This document shows, one piece after another, positions 10,992 to 21,524 of a stretch of DNA of 64,000 nt; the first letter of the stretch is position 1, and each line of letters opens with the position of its first letter. Position numbers and translations under genes: made by a program. The stretch is taken from the NCBI RefSeq assembly GCF_900112525.1, contig NZ_FOMD01000001.1, forward strand, positions 1,240,001-1,304,000. Reading direction: 5' to 3'. Below the pieces are notes generated by a model. That model did not search any database. It saw only the letters and a list, made by a program, of their open reading frames with translations, and had not been told where the DNA came from. This stretch comes from Klenkia taihuensis. Its GTDB lineage: Bacteria > Actinomycetota > Actinomycetes > Mycobacteriales > Geodermatophilaceae.

Positions 10992-11384
10992 TCAGAGGTT
11001 CCCCAGCACCCGGTCCACGGCGATCTCCAGGACCACCCGCGCCGGGTTCTCCCGCGGCTGGCGGTACCGCAGGGCGTAGCGGGCCACCGCGTCGGCCACC
11101 GACGCCGGGTCGTCGCGCAGGGTCGCCGTCCCCTCCAGGGTCACCCAGCGCCGGCCGTCCACCGAGCAGACCGCGACCCGCGCCGTGCCGTCGGCGTCGC
11201 GCACGTGCCGCGCCTTGACCGACGTCCCCGAGGTGATCACCCGGGCGGTCGCGGTGCCCGGGTCCAGGGTCACCCCGACCGGCACCACGTGCGGGCTGCC
11301 GTCGGCGCGCAGCGTGGTCAGCGTCGCGAGGTGCCGCTCGGTGAAGAAGGTGCGCAGGTCGTCGGAGAACTCGGGGCGGGTCAC
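10992..11384 (-). CDS. PPOX-class F420-dependent oxidoreductase-like protein
   Basis: A 130-aa split beta-barrel flavin/F420-binding protein. It begins with a GTG and shows the family pattern FFTERHLATLTTLRADGSPH, then a strand ending in a Lys-Ala-Arg-His (SVKARHVRDAD) that contacts the cofactor phosphate, and RWVTLEGTATL. Members use reduced F420 or FMN to reduce or bind small molecules such as biliverdin; the substrate here is unknown. It converges on hpf with a shared terminator and lies 75 bp from a divergent SDR. Confidence 0.85.
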   Translation of the reverse strand: MTRPEFSDDLRTFFTERHLATLTTLRADGSPHVVPVGVTLDPGTATARVITSGTSVKARHVRDADGTARVAVCSVDGRRWVTLEGTATLRDDPASVADAVARYALRYRQPRENPARVVLEIAVDRVLGNL

Positions 11385-11447
11385 CGGCGCAGCCTAGGAC
11401 CTGCCCCGGACCCACCGGTCCGACCTGCGCAAGCACCGCTGGCGCGG

Positions 11448-11460
11448 CAGGATCGGCCCG
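11448..11460 (+). promoter_or_regulatory. SDR gene -10 box, leaderless arrangement
   Basis: CAGGAT (11448-11453) ends 7 bases before the GTG at 11460. Confidence 0.45.
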
Positions 11461-12161
11461 TGGAGCTGCAGGGGTCGCGGGTGTGGGTGGTCGGGGCGAG
11501 CGGCGTGCTCGGGGGTGCGCTGGCACGCGGTCTGGCCGCGGCCGGGGCCCGGGTGGCGCTGGCCGGGCGGGACGCCGAGCGCACCGCGGCGCTGGCGCAG
11601 GAGCTGGGCGGGGCGCCCACCCAGGTGCTCGACGCCGTCGACGTGGAGTCCGGCCGGGCCGCGGCGCAGGCCGCCGCCGAGGCGCTCGGCGGGCTGGACG
11701 CCGTCGTGGTGGCCACCGGCGTGGTCGCGTTCGGGCCGGCGGCCGAGGCCGACGACGCCGTGGTCGAGGAGCTGTTCGCGGTGAACACCCTCGGCCCGAT
11801 GAGCCTGGTGCGCGCCGTGCTGCCGCAGCTGGCCGACGGCGGGGCGGTCGTGCTGCTGTCGGCGATCGTCGCCGACGCGCCGACGCTGCAGATGGCCGAG
11901 TACTCCGCCTCCAAGGCCGCGCTGTCGGCGTGGGCCTCGGTGCTGCGCCGCGAGCTGCGCTCGCGCAAGGTCGCGGTGCTGGACGTCAAGCCGCCGCACG
12001 TGGACACCGGCCTGGTCGACCGGGCGCTGGCCGGCACACCCCCGAAGCTGCCCGAGGGCTTCGACCAGCAGGCCGTCGTGGACGCCGTCCTCGCCGGGAT
12101 GCGGCAGGGCGCCAAGGAGGTCGCGCTGGACCCGCGGGCCGGCGAACTCGTCCTGCGCTGA
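11460..12161 (+). CDS. short-chain dehydrogenase/reductase
   Basis: A 233-aa Rossmann-fold oxidoreductase. The coenzyme loop is Gly-Ala-Ser-Gly-Val-Leu-Gly (~residues 12-18), followed by an Arg-Asp pair after the second strand (LAGRDAE) that favours NADP. The catalytic tetrad is readable as Asn (FAVNTLGP), Ser (LLSAIVADAP) and Tyr-x-x-x-Lys (YSASKAALSAW). The substrate cannot be inferred. GTG 11460 is chosen because it has a -10 box at the leaderless distance and gives an N-terminus that starts right at the first strand. Confidence 0.88.
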   Translation: MELQGSRVWVVGASGVLGGALARGLAAAGARVALAGRDAERTAALAQELGGAPTQVLDAVDVESGRAAAQAAAEALGGLDAVVVATGVVAFGPAAEADDAVVEELFAVNTLGPMSLVRAVLPQLADGGAVVLLSAIVADAPTLQMAEYSASKAALSAWASVLRRELRSRKVAVLDVKPPHVDTGLVDRALAGTPPKLPEGFDQQAVVDAVLAGMRQGAKEVALDPRAGELVLR

Positions 12162-12185
12162 GCCGGGGTGGTGGCGGGGCCGCAC

Positions 12186-12197
12186 TACATTGGTCGC

Positions 12198-12198
<1 letters not shown>
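12186..12198 (+). promoter_or_regulatory. secA -10 box, leaderless arrangement
   Basis: TACATT (12186-12191) ends exactly 7 bases before the GTG at 12198, so secA mRNA probably starts at its start codon. No Shine-Dalgarno precedes the gene. Confidence 0.6.
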
Positions 12199-15137
<2,939 letters not shown>

Positions 15138-15150
15138 TCGGCCGGCGCCG

Positions 15151-15672
15151 TCAGCCGACCTGGAGGGCGGTGCACTTCCAGCCGCCCTCCACGGCCTCCA
15201 ACCGGGCGGCCACCGCGTGCGCCCGGCCGTTGCGCCGGGCCACCGCGCACACCTCGGCGACCCCCTCCACCGGCTCGGCGACCCGCACCGCGCCGACCAG
15301 CAGCGGCCCGCTGCCCTCGACGCACCAGCGGGGACGCCGGCCCTGGCTGACCGCGCCGAAGACCGGCAGCGTGTAGGCCGACCGCAGCTGGGCGAAGGGC
15401 CGCCGTCCGCAGAAGGCCTCCAGGGTCATGGTGACCAGTCGGTGCGCGACCGGCCCCGGGTCGGGGAGCGTGCCCCGCCGGGTCGCCGGAGTCCGCGGGG
15501 CCCCGGGCCGCGGGCCGGGGACCAGCACCGGGCGCGGGGAGGGCACGCCGGGGCGCAGCAGCCGCGCGACCGGCGCCGGGTCGAGGGCCGGGCCGGGGGT
15601 GGGCACCAGGCGCAGCCGGACCTGCCGCCACGGGTCGGGCGCCGGTGCGGTCAGCGGGGCCGGGGTGGTCAT
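15151..15672 (-). CDS. Rv3235-family protein (DUF6459)
   Basis: A 173-aa protein. The first ~75 residues are Pro/Arg-rich and look disordered. The C-terminal ~95 residues form a compact domain with TLEAFCGRRPFAQLR and a terminal WKCTALQVG, as in the Rv3235 family found next to secA in many actinobacteria. Fold resembles small SH3/cystatin-like domains, but no function is known. It starts 29 bp downstream of the LysM gene stop on the same strand, so both are probably co-transcribed. Confidence 0.75.
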   Translation of the reverse strand: MTTPAPLTAPAPDPWRQVRLRLVPTPGPALDPAPVARLLRPGVPSPRPVLVPGPRPGAPRTPATRRGTLPDPGPVAHRLVTMTLEAFCGRRPFAQLRSAYTLPVFGAVSQGRRPRWCVEGSGPLLVGAVRVAEPVEGVAEVCAVARRNGRAHAVAARLEAVEGGWKCTALQVG

Positions 15673-15701
15673 GGGGGATCTCCTCGGGTGTGTGCGGGGG
15701 G

Positions 15702-16361
15702 TCAGGGGGCGTGCAGGACCTGGCCGGGCAGCAGCAGGTCGGGGTCCGGGCCGATCACCGCCGCGTTGGCCTGCCACCAGGCCGTGACGGCGTCGGACAC
15801 CGCTGCGGCGTCCGGGCGGCCGCCGTCCCGGTCGGCCAGCCAGGCCTCGGCGATGTCCCAGAGGCAGTCGCCCCGGACGACGACGTGGCCGCCGTCGGGC
15901 GCCGGGGCCGGCCAGTCGGGGACCGACGGCAGGTCGGCGGGCACCCCGGCCACCGGGCCGGCCGTCACCTGCTCCGCCGCGGCGGCCGCCAGCGCGGGCC
16001 CGGCGGGGACGGTGGTGAGGACCGGTGCGGTGACCAGGGAGAGGCCGACGGCCACGGCCGCGGCCCGGCGTGCGGCCGCCGGCAGCAGCAGCGGCAGCAG
16101 GGTCCGGGCCAGGCGGGCGACCGGCCGCGGCCCGGTGCTCGCGACGGTGAGCACGAGGCCGAGCGCGCCCCAGGCCCAGCAGGCCACGGCGAGCGCCCAC
16201 ACGACCGGGACCAGCAGCGCGTCCGGGCCCGCGGTGTCGACCACCCGCTGGGGGTCGGCGAGGACCGCGGCCCAGGTGGCCGGGGCGGGGGCCAGGGCGC
16301 GCAGCCCGGCACCCGCGGCCACCACCACGGCCGTGGTGGTGGCCCAGCGCCGTACCGACAT
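15702..16361 (-). CDS. LysM-domain membrane protein
   Basis: A 219-aa protein with a good Shine-Dalgarno (GAGGAGG) before the ATG at 16361. It has three hydrophobic spans within residues ~8-130, then a C-terminal LysM domain (~residues 160-217; VVVRGDCLWDIAEAWL and a terminal LLLPGQVLHAP). LysM binds the glycan of peptidoglycan, so the domain is presumably outside the membrane. The usual LysM Thr is here Cys in RGDCLW. It is adjacent to the Rv3235-family gene and divergent from the next gene. Confidence 0.85.
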   Translation of the reverse strand: MSVRRWATTTAVVVAAGAGLRALAPAPATWAAVLADPQRVVDTAGPDALLVPVVWALAVACWAWGALGLVLTVASTGPRPVARLARTLLPLLLPAAARRAAAVAVGLSLVTAPVLTTVPAGPALAAAAAEQVTAGPVAGVPADLPSVPDWPAPAPDGGHVVVRGDCLWDIAEAWLADRDGGRPDAAAVSDAVTAWWQANAAVIGPDPDLLLPGQVLHAP

Positions 16362-16452
16362 GTCGACCTCCTCGATTCGGACGACAGCGAACACGACCAT
16401 CGCAACCAAACGCAAGCAAACGCATCGATCTGTGGATGGGTAGGGTCCGGCC
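16362..16452. promoter_or_regulatory. divergent promoter region with 10-bp direct repeats
   Basis: This 91-bp spacer is unusually A-rich for the genome. It holds CGCAACCAAA (16401-16410), CGCAAGCAAA (16411-16420) and a third partial copy CGCATCG (16421-16427), a 10-bp period close to one helix turn. On the plus strand TAGGGT (16441-16446) ends 7 bases before the ATG at 16453. The repeats may be an operator for the divergent LysM and hypothetical genes. Confidence 0.45.
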
Positions 16453-17010
16453 ATGCGCTGGGAGCAGCTGTTCGCCGACCTCGAGGCCGCCTTCGCGGCC
16501 GAGCGGGCCGCGGTCGAGGACCTGGGTTCCCGCACCCGCGCGGAGGTGGGCGCGGTACGGCTGGCGGACCGGCTGCGCGGCGCCGTCGGCCACGACGTGC
16601 GACTGGACTGCCGCGGGGCCGGCCCGGTGGTCGGTCGGCTGGCCGACGTCGGCACCGACTGGCTGCTGCTGACCGGCGACCGCGGTCAGGACCTGCTGGT
16701 CGCCACCGGCTGCGTGCGCGCGGTCGGCGGTCTCGGCGCGGTCACCGCCCCGGCGGCGGAGCCGGGCGCGGTCGCCCGGGCGTGGGACCTGCGCCGCGCG
16801 GTGCGCGGCCTTGCGCGGGACCGCGCGGCGGTGCGCTGCGTGCTCGACGACGGGACCGTCCTCACCGGGACCGTCGACCGGGTCGGCGCGGACTTCCTCG
16901 AGCTGGCCGAGCACCAGCTGGACGAACCCCGGCGGCGGGGCGCGGTGCGCTCGGTGCGCGCCGTGGTGCTCGACGCGGTGGCCCTGCTGGCCTCGCCCGG
17001 TGGCGGGTGA
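16453..17010 (+). CDS. conserved hypothetical protein, RNA-binding Sm-like pattern possible
   Basis: A 185-aa soluble protein I do not recognise by name. It begins MRWEQLFADLEAAFAAE, a helix common to a family of uncharacterised actinobacterial proteins. Two similar beta-rich segments follow: DVRLDCRGAGPVVGRLADVGTDWLLL (residues ~55-80, shown in part as DVRLDCRGAGP) and VRCVLDDGTVLTGTVDRVG (~118-140). Both look like short barrel strands, reminiscent of Sm/LSm folds. The ATG is at the leaderless distance from TAGGGT. It converges on a small HTH gene 6 bp away. Confidence 0.6.
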   Translation: MRWEQLFADLEAAFAAERAAVEDLGSRTRAEVGAVRLADRLRGAVGHDVRLDCRGAGPVVGRLADVGTDWLLLTGDRGQDLLVATGCVRAVGGLGAVTAPAAEPGAVARAWDLRRAVRGLARDRAAVRCVLDDGTVLTGTVDRVGADFLELAEHQLDEPRRRGAVRSVRAVVLDAVALLASPGGG

Positions 17011-17016
17011 GGCGGG

Positions 17017-17271
17017 TCAGGCGTCCTGTGTGCGCCCCTCGACGCCGGCCTCGGCGCGGGAGGGCTCGGGCGGCGGGGTGGTGCCGCGGGCCTCGGCGTA
17101 CTTCTGCTGGATGAACCGCTCCAGTTCGTCGCGCTCGACGCGCCACTGACCGCGGCCGCCGATCTGGATGGCGATGAGCTCCTTGCGCCGCACCAGGGCG
17201 TAGGCCTGCGACCACGAGACGTTGAGCGTCTCGGCGACGTCGTCGAGGGTCAGGAAGCGGGGCGTGGCCAT
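17017..17271 (-). CDS. helix-turn-helix (MerR/excisionase-type) DNA-binding protein
   Basis: An 84-aa protein with a single winged HTH of the MerR/excisionase type: FLTLDDVAETLNVSWSQAY forms the HTH, ALVRRKELIAIQIGGRGQWR the wing, then a short helix and a disordered acidic tail. ATG 17271 gives the typical start. Such proteins act as small regulators or recombination-directionality factors; with no integrase nearby, a transcription role is likelier. It is divergent from the SAF/TadZ-like pair with 175 bp between. Confidence 0.82.
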   Translation of the reverse strand: MATPRFLTLDDVAETLNVSWSQAYALVRRKELIAIQIGGRGQWRVERDELERFIQQKYAEARGTTPPPEPSRAEAGVEGRTQDA

Positions 17272-17446
17272 CGGGATCGGGTGTCTCCCTCCAGAGATGG
17301 GCGCCAGTCTGGCACCTCCGGCCTGCCCCGGTCGGGTGGGTCCACAGGCCGATCCGTCCACAGGCACTGCACGCGGAGCGCACCGTCGGTCATCATCTGC
17401 ACCTGTCCGCGTCCGAACGGCCGCGACCGCGACGAACGGGGACCAG
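17272..17446. promoter_or_regulatory. intergenic region with paired GTCCACAG octamers
   Basis: A 175-bp divergent spacer. It contains two GTCCACAG copies (17340-17347 and 17356-17363) separated by 16 bp, resembling the core of DnaA boxes. No convincing -10/-35 pair is seen for either gene. GGGGACC before the ATG at 17447 is a weak Shine-Dalgarno. Confidence 0.35.
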
Positions 17447-18202
17447 ATGACGGGGAGTGCGCTGCTGGGCGTCGACGACCCCGGCGCTGCACCGGCTGGG
17501 CCCGTGCCGCGCCGGGTGCGGCCCCAGCGCTGGCTCGACCTGCGGCTCGTCCTCGGGGTCCTGCTGGTCCTGGGCTCGGTGCTGATCGGCGCGCGGGTCG
17601 TCACCGCGGCCGGCGCCACCATCCCGGTCTGGGCGGCCGCCGGTGACCTGGCCGCGGGCACGGTGCTCGAGCCCGACGACCTGGTCGCGGTGCAGGTGCG
17701 GCTGGACGACGTGGCCGCGGGCTACCTGGCCACCTCCACCGACCCCGCCGGGCAGGTGCTCGGTCGCGCGGTGCTGGCCGGTGAGCTGCTGCCGCGGGCG
17801 GCCCTGGACGCCGTCTCGGAGCAGGTGCAGCTGGCGCTGCCGGTGCAGGCCGGCTACGCCCCGCCCGGCCTCGCGCGGGGGCAGCGGGTCGACGTGTACG
17901 CCGTCGCCGACCCCGCCGCGGGGGCGACCGACACCTCCGGCGAGGTGTCGCTGGTGCTGGGCGGCGCGCCCGTGCAGGCGGTCTCCGGCCGGGGCGAGGG
18001 CGTGCTGTCGGCGGCCACCACGACGATCCAGGTGGTGGTGGGGCTCGACGCCGACGACGTCCCCGGGGTGCTGTTGGCCATCGGCGGCCGCGCGCTGGTG
18101 GTCGTCGTCCGCGACGGCGCCGCCGAGGGCGGTCCGTCCGCGGGCCCCACGACGACCACCGTCCCCACGCCGGCCCCCACCTCCGCGGGCCCGACCGGCT
18201 GA
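17447..18202 (+). CDS. SAF-domain membrane protein (CpaB/RcpC-like)
   Basis: A 251-aa protein with one TM (~residues 31-55), then a SAF domain (~60-125; VWAAAGDLAAGTVLEPDDLV, shown in part, and GQVLGRAVLAGELL), as in the CpaB/RcpC pilus-assembly family and antifreeze-like proteins. The remainder (LALPVQAGYAPPGLARGQRV) matches the RcpC/CpaB-type beta domain; the tail is Thr/Pro-rich. Its stop overlaps the start of the TadZ-like gene (TGATG). No Tad secretin, ATPase or pilin gene is present here, so the role is open. Confidence 0.78.
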   Translation: MTGSALLGVDDPGAAPAGPVPRRVRPQRWLDLRLVLGVLLVLGSVLIGARVVTAAGATIPVWAAAGDLAAGTVLEPDDLVAVQVRLDDVAAGYLATSTDPAGQVLGRAVLAGELLPRAALDAVSEQVQLALPVQAGYAPPGLARGQRVDVYAVADPAAGATDTSGEVSLVLGGAPVQAVSGRGEGVLSAATTTIQVVVGLDADDVPGVLLAIGGRALVVVVRDGAAEGGPSAGPTTTTVPTPAPTSAGPTG

Positions 18203-19482
18203 TGGCGCTGCAGGTCTTCACCGCCACGACCGGGGCGGCGTGGGAGTCCGAGCTGGTCGGTGCCCTGGACCGCGCCGACCACGGCGTGGTCGTCGTCCGC
18301 CGGTTCGTCGACCTGGCCGACCTGCTGGCCGCGGCCGGCACCGGCACCGGCCAGGCGGTGCTGCTCTCGGCGGAGCTGCGGCGGCTGGACGGCGACGCCG
18401 TCGCCCGGCTGGTCGCCGCCGGCGTGGCCGTGGTCGGGCTGGTCGAGCCCGGGGACGACGCGGCCGCCGACCGGCTGCGCCTGCTCGGGGTGGGGCGGGT
18501 GCTGCCGGCCGACACCGACGCGGCGGGCATCGCCGCCGCGCTGCGGGCCGCGGTGGCCGGGCCGGCCGCGACCGCCGGCGGGCACGACGTCGCCGACCCG
18601 CGGGCGGCGCTGCCCGCGCTGGGGGTGCCCGACGACCCGGCCGCCCGCCCCGCCAGCCGCGGCCGGGTGGTGGCCGTGTGGGGCCCGACCGGCGCCCCCG
18701 GCCGGACGACGGTGGCCGTCGGCCTGGCCGACGAGGCCGCCCGGCTCGGGGTCGCGACGCTGTTGCTGGACGCCGACGTCTACGGCGGGGTGGTGGCCCA
18801 GGTCCTCGGCCTGCTCGACGAGTCCCCGGGCATCGCCGCGGCCGCGCGCCAGGCGACCGCCGGCACCCTGGACGTGCCCCGGCTCGCCCGCCTGGCCTGG
18901 GCGGTGTCCCCGCAGCTGCGGGTGCTCACCGGCCTGGCCCGGGCCGACCGCTGGCCCGAGCTGCGCCCCGCGGCGGTGGGCACCGTGCTCGAGCAGGCGC
19001 GCGGGCTGACCGCGCTGACCGTCGTCGACTGCGCGTTCTGCGTCGAGGAGGACGAGGAGCTGTCCTTCGACACGGCGGCCCCGCGGCGCAACGGGGTGAC
19101 CACCACCGTGCTGGAGCAGGCCGACACCGTGCTGTGCGTCAGCGGCGCCGACCCGGTGGCCCTGCAGCGCACCATCCGCGCCCTCGGCCAGCTGCGCGAC
19201 GTGCTGCCCGGGGTCGAGCCGGTGGTCGTGGTGAACCAGCTGCGGCGCGGCCCGGTGCCCGGCGACCCGGAGCAGGAGATCGGCGCGGCGCTGACCCGGT
19301 TCACCGGTGCCCGGGTGGCCGGGTTCCTGCCCGCCGACCGGCGGGGGACCGACACCGCGCTCGCGGCCGGCCGCACGCTGGCGGAGGTCGCCGACCGCTC
19401 GCCGCTGCGCCTCGCGCTGCGGTCGCTGGCCGCCGAGCTCGCCGGGGTCCCGGCTCCCGGGCGCCCGCGTCGCCGTCGGTGA
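18202..19482 (+). CDS. MinD/ParA-superfamily ATPase, TadZ/CpaE-like
   Basis: A 426-aa protein. Residues 1-~115 form a receiver-like (CheY-type) domain lacking a clear phospho-acceptor motif. From ~155 a SIMIBI/ParA-like domain follows: VAVWGPTGAPGRTTVAVGLA, in which the Walker A lysine is Arg168, then LLLDADVYGG. TadZ/CpaE proteins localise the Tad pilus machine and often have such atypical P-loops. It is coupled to the SAF gene by a TGATG overlap. No other pilus genes are nearby, so this is an orphan pair. Confidence 0.78.
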   Translation: MALQVFTATTGAAWESELVGALDRADHGVVVVRRFVDLADLLAAAGTGTGQAVLLSAELRRLDGDAVARLVAAGVAVVGLVEPGDDAAADRLRLLGVGRVLPADTDAAGIAAALRAAVAGPAATAGGHDVADPRAALPALGVPDDPAARPASRGRVVAVWGPTGAPGRTTVAVGLADEAARLGVATLLLDADVYGGVVAQVLGLLDESPGIAAAARQATAGTLDVPRLARLAWAVSPQLRVLTGLARADRWPELRPAAVGTVLEQARGLTALTVVDCAFCVEEDEELSFDTAAPRRNGVTTTVLEQADTVLCVSGADPVALQRTIRALGQLRDVLPGVEPVVVVNQLRRGPVPGDPEQEIGAALTRFTGARVAGFLPADRRGTDTALAAGRTLAEVADRSPLRLALRSLAAELAGVPAPGRPRRRR

Positions 19483-19492
19483 CGGTGGTGGC

Positions 19493-19522
19493 TAGGTTGG
19501 GGCCCCCGACGGAGGGAGCACC
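19493..19522 (+). promoter_or_regulatory. promoter and RBS of the WS/DGAT-type gene
   Basis: TAGGTT (19493-19498) predicts a start near 19505. GGAGGGA (19511-19517) is a good Shine-Dalgarno before the GTG at 19523. Confidence 0.5.
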
Positions 19523-21010
19523 GTGGTCGACCGGCTGACCTCGCTGGATGCGTCGTTCCTCTACCTGGAGGACCCCGACACCCCGATGCACGTGGCCGGG
19601 TTCCTGGTGCTGGAGTCCCCCCGCGGCGGCCTGGACCACGAGGACCTCGTCGAGCTGGTCAGCTCCCGCCTGCCGTTGGTGCCCCGGTTCCGGCAGAAGG
19701 TCGTGGAGGTGCCCGGCCACCTGGCCAACCCGGCCTGGGTCGACGACCCGGACTTCGACGTGACCTACCACGTCCGGCGCTCCGCGCTGCCCCGGCCGGG
19801 GACCGAGGAGCAGCTGCTGGACCTCGTCGCCCGGCTGACCGCGCGACCGCTGGACCACCACCGGCCGCTGTGGGAGATGTACCTGGTCGAGGGCCTGGCC
19901 GACGACCGCATCGCGGTGGTCACCAAGACCCACCCGGCGCTGGTCGACGGGCTGACCGCCATCGACATCGGCCAGGTCATCCTGGACGACGCCCCCGTGC
20001 CCGCCGACCGGCCGGCGCCGGCCGACGACTGGCGGCCGCGGCGCCCGCCGGGTCCGGTCGCCCTGGTGTGGGAGGCCGTCGAGGAGGCGGTGCAGCGCCC
20101 GACCGCGGTGCTGGACACCGTCCGGACCGCCACCGGGGACCTGCGGGCCACCGCCGGCCGGCTGCTCGGCACGGCCGGGTCGGTCCTCACCGCGCTGGCC
20201 CGCACCACCGTGCGGCCGGCCCCGACCAGCCCGCTCAACGGCCCCATCGGCCGGCAGCGCCGGGTGGCGGTCGCCCGCGCGGACCTCGAGCAGCTCAAGG
20301 GGGTGCGCCGCGTCCTCGGCGGCACCGTCAACGACGTCCTGCTCGCCACCGTCACCGGTGCCCTGCGGGAGTGGCTGCTCTCCCGCGGCGAGCCGGTGGT
20401 CGGCTCCACCTCGGTCCGGGCGCTGGTGCCGGTGTCGGTGCGCCCCGACGACACCGACCTCGACGACCCGACCGGCGGCGTGGTGTCCTCGCTGCTGCTG
20501 GACCTGCCGGTCGGCGAGCCCAACCCGCGGGTGCGGGTGGCACGGATCGGCTACGCCATGCGCGGGGCGGCCCAGGGCGGCCAGTCCGTGGGGGCGGGCA
20601 CCCTGGTAGCGCTGTCGGGCTTCGCGCCGCCGACCCTGCACGCCCTCGGGGCCCGTGCCGCCAGCGGGCTGTCCCGGCGCCTGTTCAACCTGGTCGTGAC
20701 CAACGTCCCGGGGCCGCAGCAGCCGCTGTACGCCTCGGGGGCGCGGATGCTCGAGGTCTTCCCGGTCGTGCCCCTGGCCCGCGGCCAGGGCCTGGCCATC
20801 GGCCTGACCAGCTACGACGGCACCGTCTACTTCGGCCTCAACGCCGACCGCGACTCGGTGTCCGACGTCGACGTGCTGGCCGACCTCATCGAGCAGGAGG
20901 TGGCCGACCTGGTCGAGACCACCACCCAGGGGCCGCCGGCGCCGCAGCCGCCCCCGGCCCGGCGGGCCCCGACCCGCCGGACCCGCGGGGGCGCGGCCGG
21001 GGGAGACTGA
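19523..21010 (+). CDS. WS/DGAT-family acyltransferase-like protein with altered HHxxxDG motif
   Basis: A 495-aa protein of the wax ester synthase/diacylglycerol acyltransferase family. The start VDRLTSLDASFLYLEDPDTPMHV, mid-region PLWEMYLVEGL and C-terminal NLVVTNVPGPQQPLY are typical. The motif usually read HHxxxDG is His137-Pro138-Ala-Leu-Val-Asp-Gly, so the second histidine, thought to be the catalytic base, is proline. The protein could be inactive, have another reaction, or belong to a recognised divergent subgroup. It normally would esterify acyl-CoA to alcohols or diacylglycerol. A small conserved gene follows after 4 bp. Confidence 0.85.
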   Translation: MVDRLTSLDASFLYLEDPDTPMHVAGFLVLESPRGGLDHEDLVELVSSRLPLVPRFRQKVVEVPGHLANPAWVDDPDFDVTYHVRRSALPRPGTEEQLLDLVARLTARPLDHHRPLWEMYLVEGLADDRIAVVTKTHPALVDGLTAIDIGQVILDDAPVPADRPAPADDWRPRRPPGPVALVWEAVEEAVQRPTAVLDTVRTATGDLRATAGRLLGTAGSVLTALARTTVRPAPTSPLNGPIGRQRRVAVARADLEQLKGVRRVLGGTVNDVLLATVTGALREWLLSRGEPVVGSTSVRALVPVSVRPDDTDLDDPTGGVVSSLLLDLPVGEPNPRVRVARIGYAMRGAAQGGQSVGAGTLVALSGFAPPTLHALGARAASGLSRRLFNLVVTNVPGPQQPLYASGARMLEVFPVVPLARGQGLAIGLTSYDGTVYFGLNADRDSVSDVDVLADLIEQEVADLVETTTQGPPAPQPPPARRAPTRRTRGGAAGGD

Positions 21011-21014
21011 CCGG

Positions 21015-21521
21015 GTGCGCGTGTACCTGCCGGCCACCACGACCGTCCTGCACCAGCTGCTCGACGAGGGCCGGGTGCCGGGCCCGCTGACGGTCTTCGC
21101 GGTGACCCCGGAGCTGCGGGGGTTCTACGAGCTCTCCGACAGCGACGAGGAGGAGCTGGAGTACGCCGCGCTGCTGGGCGCGGCCCGCGCCAGCCTCCGG
21201 CTGCTGGACGTCGACCCCGCCGCCGCGCGCCGCCGGGTGGTGCTGGCGGCGGACCTGCCCGACGACGCAGTGGCCCCCCTCTCCGACCCGGACACCGACC
21301 GCGGTGCGGCCCGGGCCTCGGCCGACCTCACCCTGGCCGAGGTCGCCAGCGCGCACATCGACACCGCCGAGGCCGAGCCCGACGTCGCCGCCGCGGTCGC
21401 CGTGGTGCTGGAGGCCGACCTCGGCAGCGAGGACTCCCAGTTCGTGGTGGACCAGGCCGAGGGCCACGAGCTGGCCTGGTACGCCACCCAGGAGCTCGGG
21501 CCGGTGCTCGACCTGCTCTGA
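21015..21521 (+). CDS. DUF6912-family hypothetical protein
   Basis: A 168-aa acidic soluble protein. The start MRVYLPATTTVLHQLLDEG and the middle VTPELRGFYELSDSDEEELEY (shown in part) match a widespread actinobacterial family annotated DUF6912; function unknown. GTG 21015 lies 4 bp after the acyltransferase stop, so it is probably co-transcribed. It converges on the EssC-like gene with 3 bp between stops. Confidence 0.7.
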   Translation: MRVYLPATTTVLHQLLDEGRVPGPLTVFAVTPELRGFYELSDSDEEELEYAALLGAARASLRLLDVDPAAARRRVVLAADLPDDAVAPLSDPDTDRGAARASADLTLAEVASAHIDTAEAEPDVAAAVAVVLEADLGSEDSQFVVDQAEGHELAWYATQELGPVLDLL

Positions 21522-21524
21522 GCC

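Noticed and set aside
17017-17271. Excisionase of an integrated element
   Set aside because: HTH resembles excisionase, but no integrase, attachment repeat or phage gene is present; a small regulator is likelier.
17340-17363. Replication origin because of DnaA-box-like octamers
   Set aside because: Only two copies, no AT-rich unwinding region, no dnaA/dnaN nearby.
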